From DATBAX01 sp963723765 (lineage in GTDB: Bacteria > Acidobacteriota > Terriglobia > Terriglobales > Acidobacteriaceae): 64,000 nucleotides of DNA. A program made the position numbers and the translations under genes. This document shows, piece after piece, positions 61,573 through 64,000 of this stretch; positions within the stretch are counted from its first letter, which is position 1; every line of letters starts with the position of its first letter. The DNA is taken from assembly GCA_963723765.1 (NCBI GenBank), contig CAVRSD010000003.1, forward strand, positions 930,001 to 994,000. Reading direction: 5' to 3'. Below the pieces are notes generated by a model. It saw only the letters and a program-made list of their open reading frames with translations. It ran no database searches and was not told the origin of the DNA.

Positions 61573-62978
61573 GAAGTATTTTTTTTAAGATTTTCGTCTC
61601 TTATTGGCTGGCTCTGGCTTTATTCGCGATTCTGGCGGTTCTCACCGCTCTGGCCTTGCGTCCTCCGGGCGAGACGGCCAACGCGGAAGCACAACAGGCG
61701 AAAATTCTCAATGATGCGGTTCAGGCTTACCAGTCCGGCGGCCAGGAAGAAGCGCGGCGCTATCTTCGCTCGATCCATGACAGCCAACAAATACGTGCTT
61801 ATGTCTTCGACGATCAGGGACACGAGCTGACCGGACGCAAGCCTCCGGAATGGATTGACGGCGTATTCCGCGGACGAATCCGGACCATCGACAGCTTTTG
61901 GGGACGCCTGGGACCAGGGCAGTTTCTGCGCACCACCATGAAAGCGTCCGACGGACACACCTATGCCTTAGTGATTGAGCTGCCGCCGCAACATATTTTG
62001 TTTGGTCCCCACGGAATACCCACCATTGCCATTCTGATTGCCGTGCTTTCTTCGGGATTAGTCTGTTTCGTCCTCGCCCGCTACTTGACTTCCCCGGTCA
62101 TGCGCCTGCGTGCGGCCACACAGCGCCTGGCCGATGGCGACCTGAAAGCGCGAGCCGGTGTTCCCAACGCCCGTGGTCACGATGAGATGTCGGAGTTGCT
62201 GCGTGACTTCGATCGTATGGCTGAGCGCCTCGAGAATCTAGTCAACGCCCAATCTCATTTGCTGAACGACATCTCGCACGAATTGCGATCGCCTCTGGCC
62301 CGCTTGAATGTCGCGCTCGAATTGGCGCGCCAGCGTTCCGGAGCGGAAGCTCACACCGCTCTCGAACGCATCGACCTTGAAGCCAACCGCCTGAATCAAC
62401 TGATCGGCAGATTGCTGACCGTCGCCCGGCTTGAGAGCGGAGCCGAACTGCTGCGGAGCTCCGTGCAGCTTAGCGAGATCGTGAGCGAGATCGCCAAGGA
62501 TGCCGCCTTCGAAGCCCAATACCGAAATTGCGCCGTCGATTGCGTCATCGCCGACGAGTGTGTGGTCCTGGGCGACCCCAGCCTCCTGCACAGCGCTATC
62601 GAGAATGTGGTTCGCAATGCTACCCGCTACACCGAGGAAGGTACCGATGTACAGGTGCGTCTTGAGACGGGACAAGGTGCAACCGGCCCCGAAGCCGTGG
62701 TTCGAGTCACGGATTCCGGCCCCGGCGTTCCCGAAGATGCTCTTAAGAAGCTGTTTCGCCCGTTCTACCGCATCGACGACGCTCGCGGACGTGGCACCGG
62801 CGGCGTAGGTCTGGGTCTCGCCATCACCGAGCGCGCCGTTCGCCTGCATGGCGGAAATGTCAGGGCCCTCAACCGGCCGCAGGGCGGCTTGATGGTAGAA
62901 ATTCGTCTTCCCATGGTTCCCGTCACCACTGGCGAGCTGATCGTGATGCCGGCGGCGCTCAATAGCGACCGCAACTGA
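61569..62978 (+). CDS. CpxA-like sensor histidine kinase
   Basis: 469 residues from GTG 61569. Two membrane helices (about 8-30 and 150-172) flank a periplasmic sensor region of about 120 residues. A HAMP domain follows (LTSPVMRLRAATQRLADGDL), then HisKA with the phospho-acceptor in SHELRSPLARLNVALELARQ and the CpxA-like LERIDLEANRLNQLIGRLL. The HATPase domain has NVVRNATRYTEEG, DSGPGVP and GTGGVGLGLAI. Partner of the upstream regulator. The periplasmic part probably interacts with the Spy-like protein or misfolded proteins (inference). Confidence 0.9.
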   Translation: MRSIFFKIFVSYWLALALFAILAVLTALALRPPGETANAEAQQAKILNDAVQAYQSGGQEEARRYLRSIHDSQQIRAYVFDDQGHELTGRKPPEWIDGVFRGRIRTIDSFWGRLGPGQFLRTTMKASDGHTYALVIELPPQHILFGPHGIPTIAILIAVLSSGLVCFVLARYLTSPVMRLRAATQRLADGDLKARAGVPNARGHDEMSELLRDFDRMAERLENLVNAQSHLLNDISHELRSPLARLNVALELARQRSGAEAHTALERIDLEANRLNQLIGRLLTVARLESGAELLRSSVQLSEIVSEIAKDAAFEAQYRNCAVDCVIADECVVLGDPSLLHSAIENVVRNATRYTEEGTDVQVRLETGQGATGPEAVVRVTDSGPGVPEDALKKLFRPFYRIDDARGRGTGGVGLGLAITERAVRLHGGNVRALNRPQGGLMVEIRLPMVPVTTGELIVMPAALNSDRN

Positions 62979-63170
62979 AACCCGCTTCCCGCTAAAGTAT
63001 TCAGGAAGCAGGCAACTTTCCCGCTTTGTATTGGTTCCAACCAGTTGCAACGTTTGCTCTTCCGGTGCATTCCTGATACACAAATGAGGGTAATTATTTA
63101 TGCTTTTATCAGGTCGAGCCGGATGTCGGCGGGCTGGGATGACCTTGCAGCAAGAAATTAGGGAGAAAGA

Positions 63171-64000
63171 ATGCGGATGAAGTGCCGATTCGTTGCCAGT
63201 CTGCTACTGGGATCACTGACAATTCTGACCAGCTGCTCCAATAACACCAGCAGCACCACAAGCCCCACGGGTACCGGATATCTGTGGGTCGCGTCCCAGG
63301 GAAACAACAGCGTTTCCGCCTTCACTTTGGATGAGGCTACCGGCACTGCCACCCAGAACGGCAATGCCGTCGGCGGGACCCTTACACCCAGCGCCATGGT
63401 CATCTCTCCCGATGGCACAGCCTTATTCGTCGCCAGTAAAACCCCAGACTCGAATGGTAACTACGATATTGCCAGCTATGTTGTGAATTCGAACGGCGCC
63501 ATCAAGATCGGGAGTTCCACAACCCTGAGCAATGCTTTGAACCCGATAAGTTTGGCCATCGATCCCACCGGAAAGATCCTGTTTGTCGCCAATCAGGGTT
63601 CGAACACTGCGCCTCCGGCTGGTTGCATAACACCCGCAAAAGAATGCGGCAACATCTCGGTTTTTAGCGTAAGCGGCACCACCCTGACCGAACTCGCGGG
63701 ATCGCCATTTAACGCCGTGGATCCCAATAACCCGGTCGTGACTGGCCCCACTTCCGTGGCCGTCACCCCTACGGGAAATTATCTATACGTAGCCAATCAG
63801 TTCACCAACACCGTTTCCGCTTTTCAATACGACAGTACCGGAGCCCTCACTGCGCTCGCTCCGTTCACCTATCCTGCGGGGGCAAACCCCACCGGCCTGG
63901 CCATCTCCCGTAGCATCATCGTCAACAATCAGATCACCCAGGCTCATTTCCTGTACGTGGCCAATTCTGGATCGAACAACGTCAGCGGTTTTGCCATTTG
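63171..64000 (+). CDS. Beta-propeller lipoprotein (YVTN/lactonase-like), 3' end cut by window edge
   Basis: 276 codons to the window edge, from ATG 63171 with AGGGAGA upstream (a second ATG two codons on). A lipoprotein signal SLLLGSLTILTSC ends in a cysteine (lipobox LTSC). A Ser/Thr-rich linker follows, then beta-propeller blades, each with a YLWVASQGNNSVSAF-type strand: ILFVANQGSN, YLYVANQFTNTVSAFQYD and FLYVANSGSNNVSGF. Resembles the lactonase/6-phosphogluconolactonase beta-propeller family, but secreted Acidobacteriota versions are usually of unknown function. Confidence 0.8.
   Translation, partial: MRMKCRFVASLLLGSLTILTSCSNNTSSTTSPTGTGYLWVASQGNNSVSAFTLDEATGTATQNGNAVGGTLTPSAMVISPDGTALFVASKTPDSNGNYDIASYVVNSNGAIKIGSSTTLSNALNPISLAIDPTGKILFVANQGSNTAPPAGCITPAKECGNISVFSVSGTTLTELAGSPFNAVDPNNPVVTGPTSVAVTPTGNYLYVANQFTNTVSAFQYDSTGALTALAPFTYPAGANPTGLAISRSIIVNNQITQAHFLYVANSGSNNVSGFAI

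Overview
This 64-kb window looks like chromosomal DNA of an Acidobacteriota bacterium, probably class Terriglobia (Koribacter or Sulfotelmatobacter type). This is an inference from protein character and from the abundant short palindromic intergenic repeats, not from a marker-gene search. I saw no rRNA, tRNA, CRISPR array, prophage or classical insertion sequence.

Layout: 1-2.4 kb holds pnp (runs off the left edge) and rpsO on the minus strand. 2.6-5.4 kb has a zinc-ribbon/Sel1 membrane protein (frameshifted) and an ECF sigma/anti-sigma pair. 5.4-11.5 kb, minus strand, has a UbiA-type prenyltransferase, acetyl-CoA synthetase with an MFS symporter, a DCC protein and a GNAT protein. 11.7-19.3 kb is a three-gene MdtABC-like RND efflux operon. 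19.5-22.2 kb is a large HEAT/PilZ protein. 22.3-24.2 kb is an F0-only ATP synthase operon. 24.6-28.8 kb has lysS, an NTF2-like protein, galE, an EVE protein and a small secreted protein. 28.9-31.2 kb is groES-groEL with a sigma70-type promoter and a CIRCE operator. 31.2-34.1 kb has a GIY-YIG nuclease flanked by inverted repeat arms, a DUF2277 protein, a haem/copper secreted protein and a phosphatase. 34.1-37.8 kb has gpmI, a DinB-like gene and eno. 37.9-44.6 kb has a GH57 glycosidase, recQ, a CPBP protease and small proteins. 44.2-45.8 kb is repeat-rich and non-coding. 45.9-49 kb has three orphan small genes and glgB. 49.3-52.2 kb is a mazG/GNAT/enolase-superfamily racemase operon. 52.2-59.6 kb has a secreted protein, bactofilin with a methyltransferase, an unknown secreted protein, a methyltransferase/FAD-reductase pair and an ABC exporter. 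59.8-64 kb has a Spy/CpxP-like protein divergent from a CpxRA-like two-component system, then a partial beta-propeller lipoprotein.

Two features stand out. First, several families of dispersed palindromic repeats. One family brackets the GIY-YIG gene as exact-spaced inverted arms and recurs as gene-less two-arm units around the CPBP gene. Another lies in frame inside the ABC exporter. Second, a sharply bounded 2.8-kb block (34.2-36.9 kb) carries many single-base frameshifts in gpmI, dinB and eno, with isolated frameshifts in groEL, glgB and the zinc-ribbon gene. These are more likely sequence errors than biology. Interrupted genes are typed CDS where one frame still encodes most of the protein, and pseudogene where it does not.
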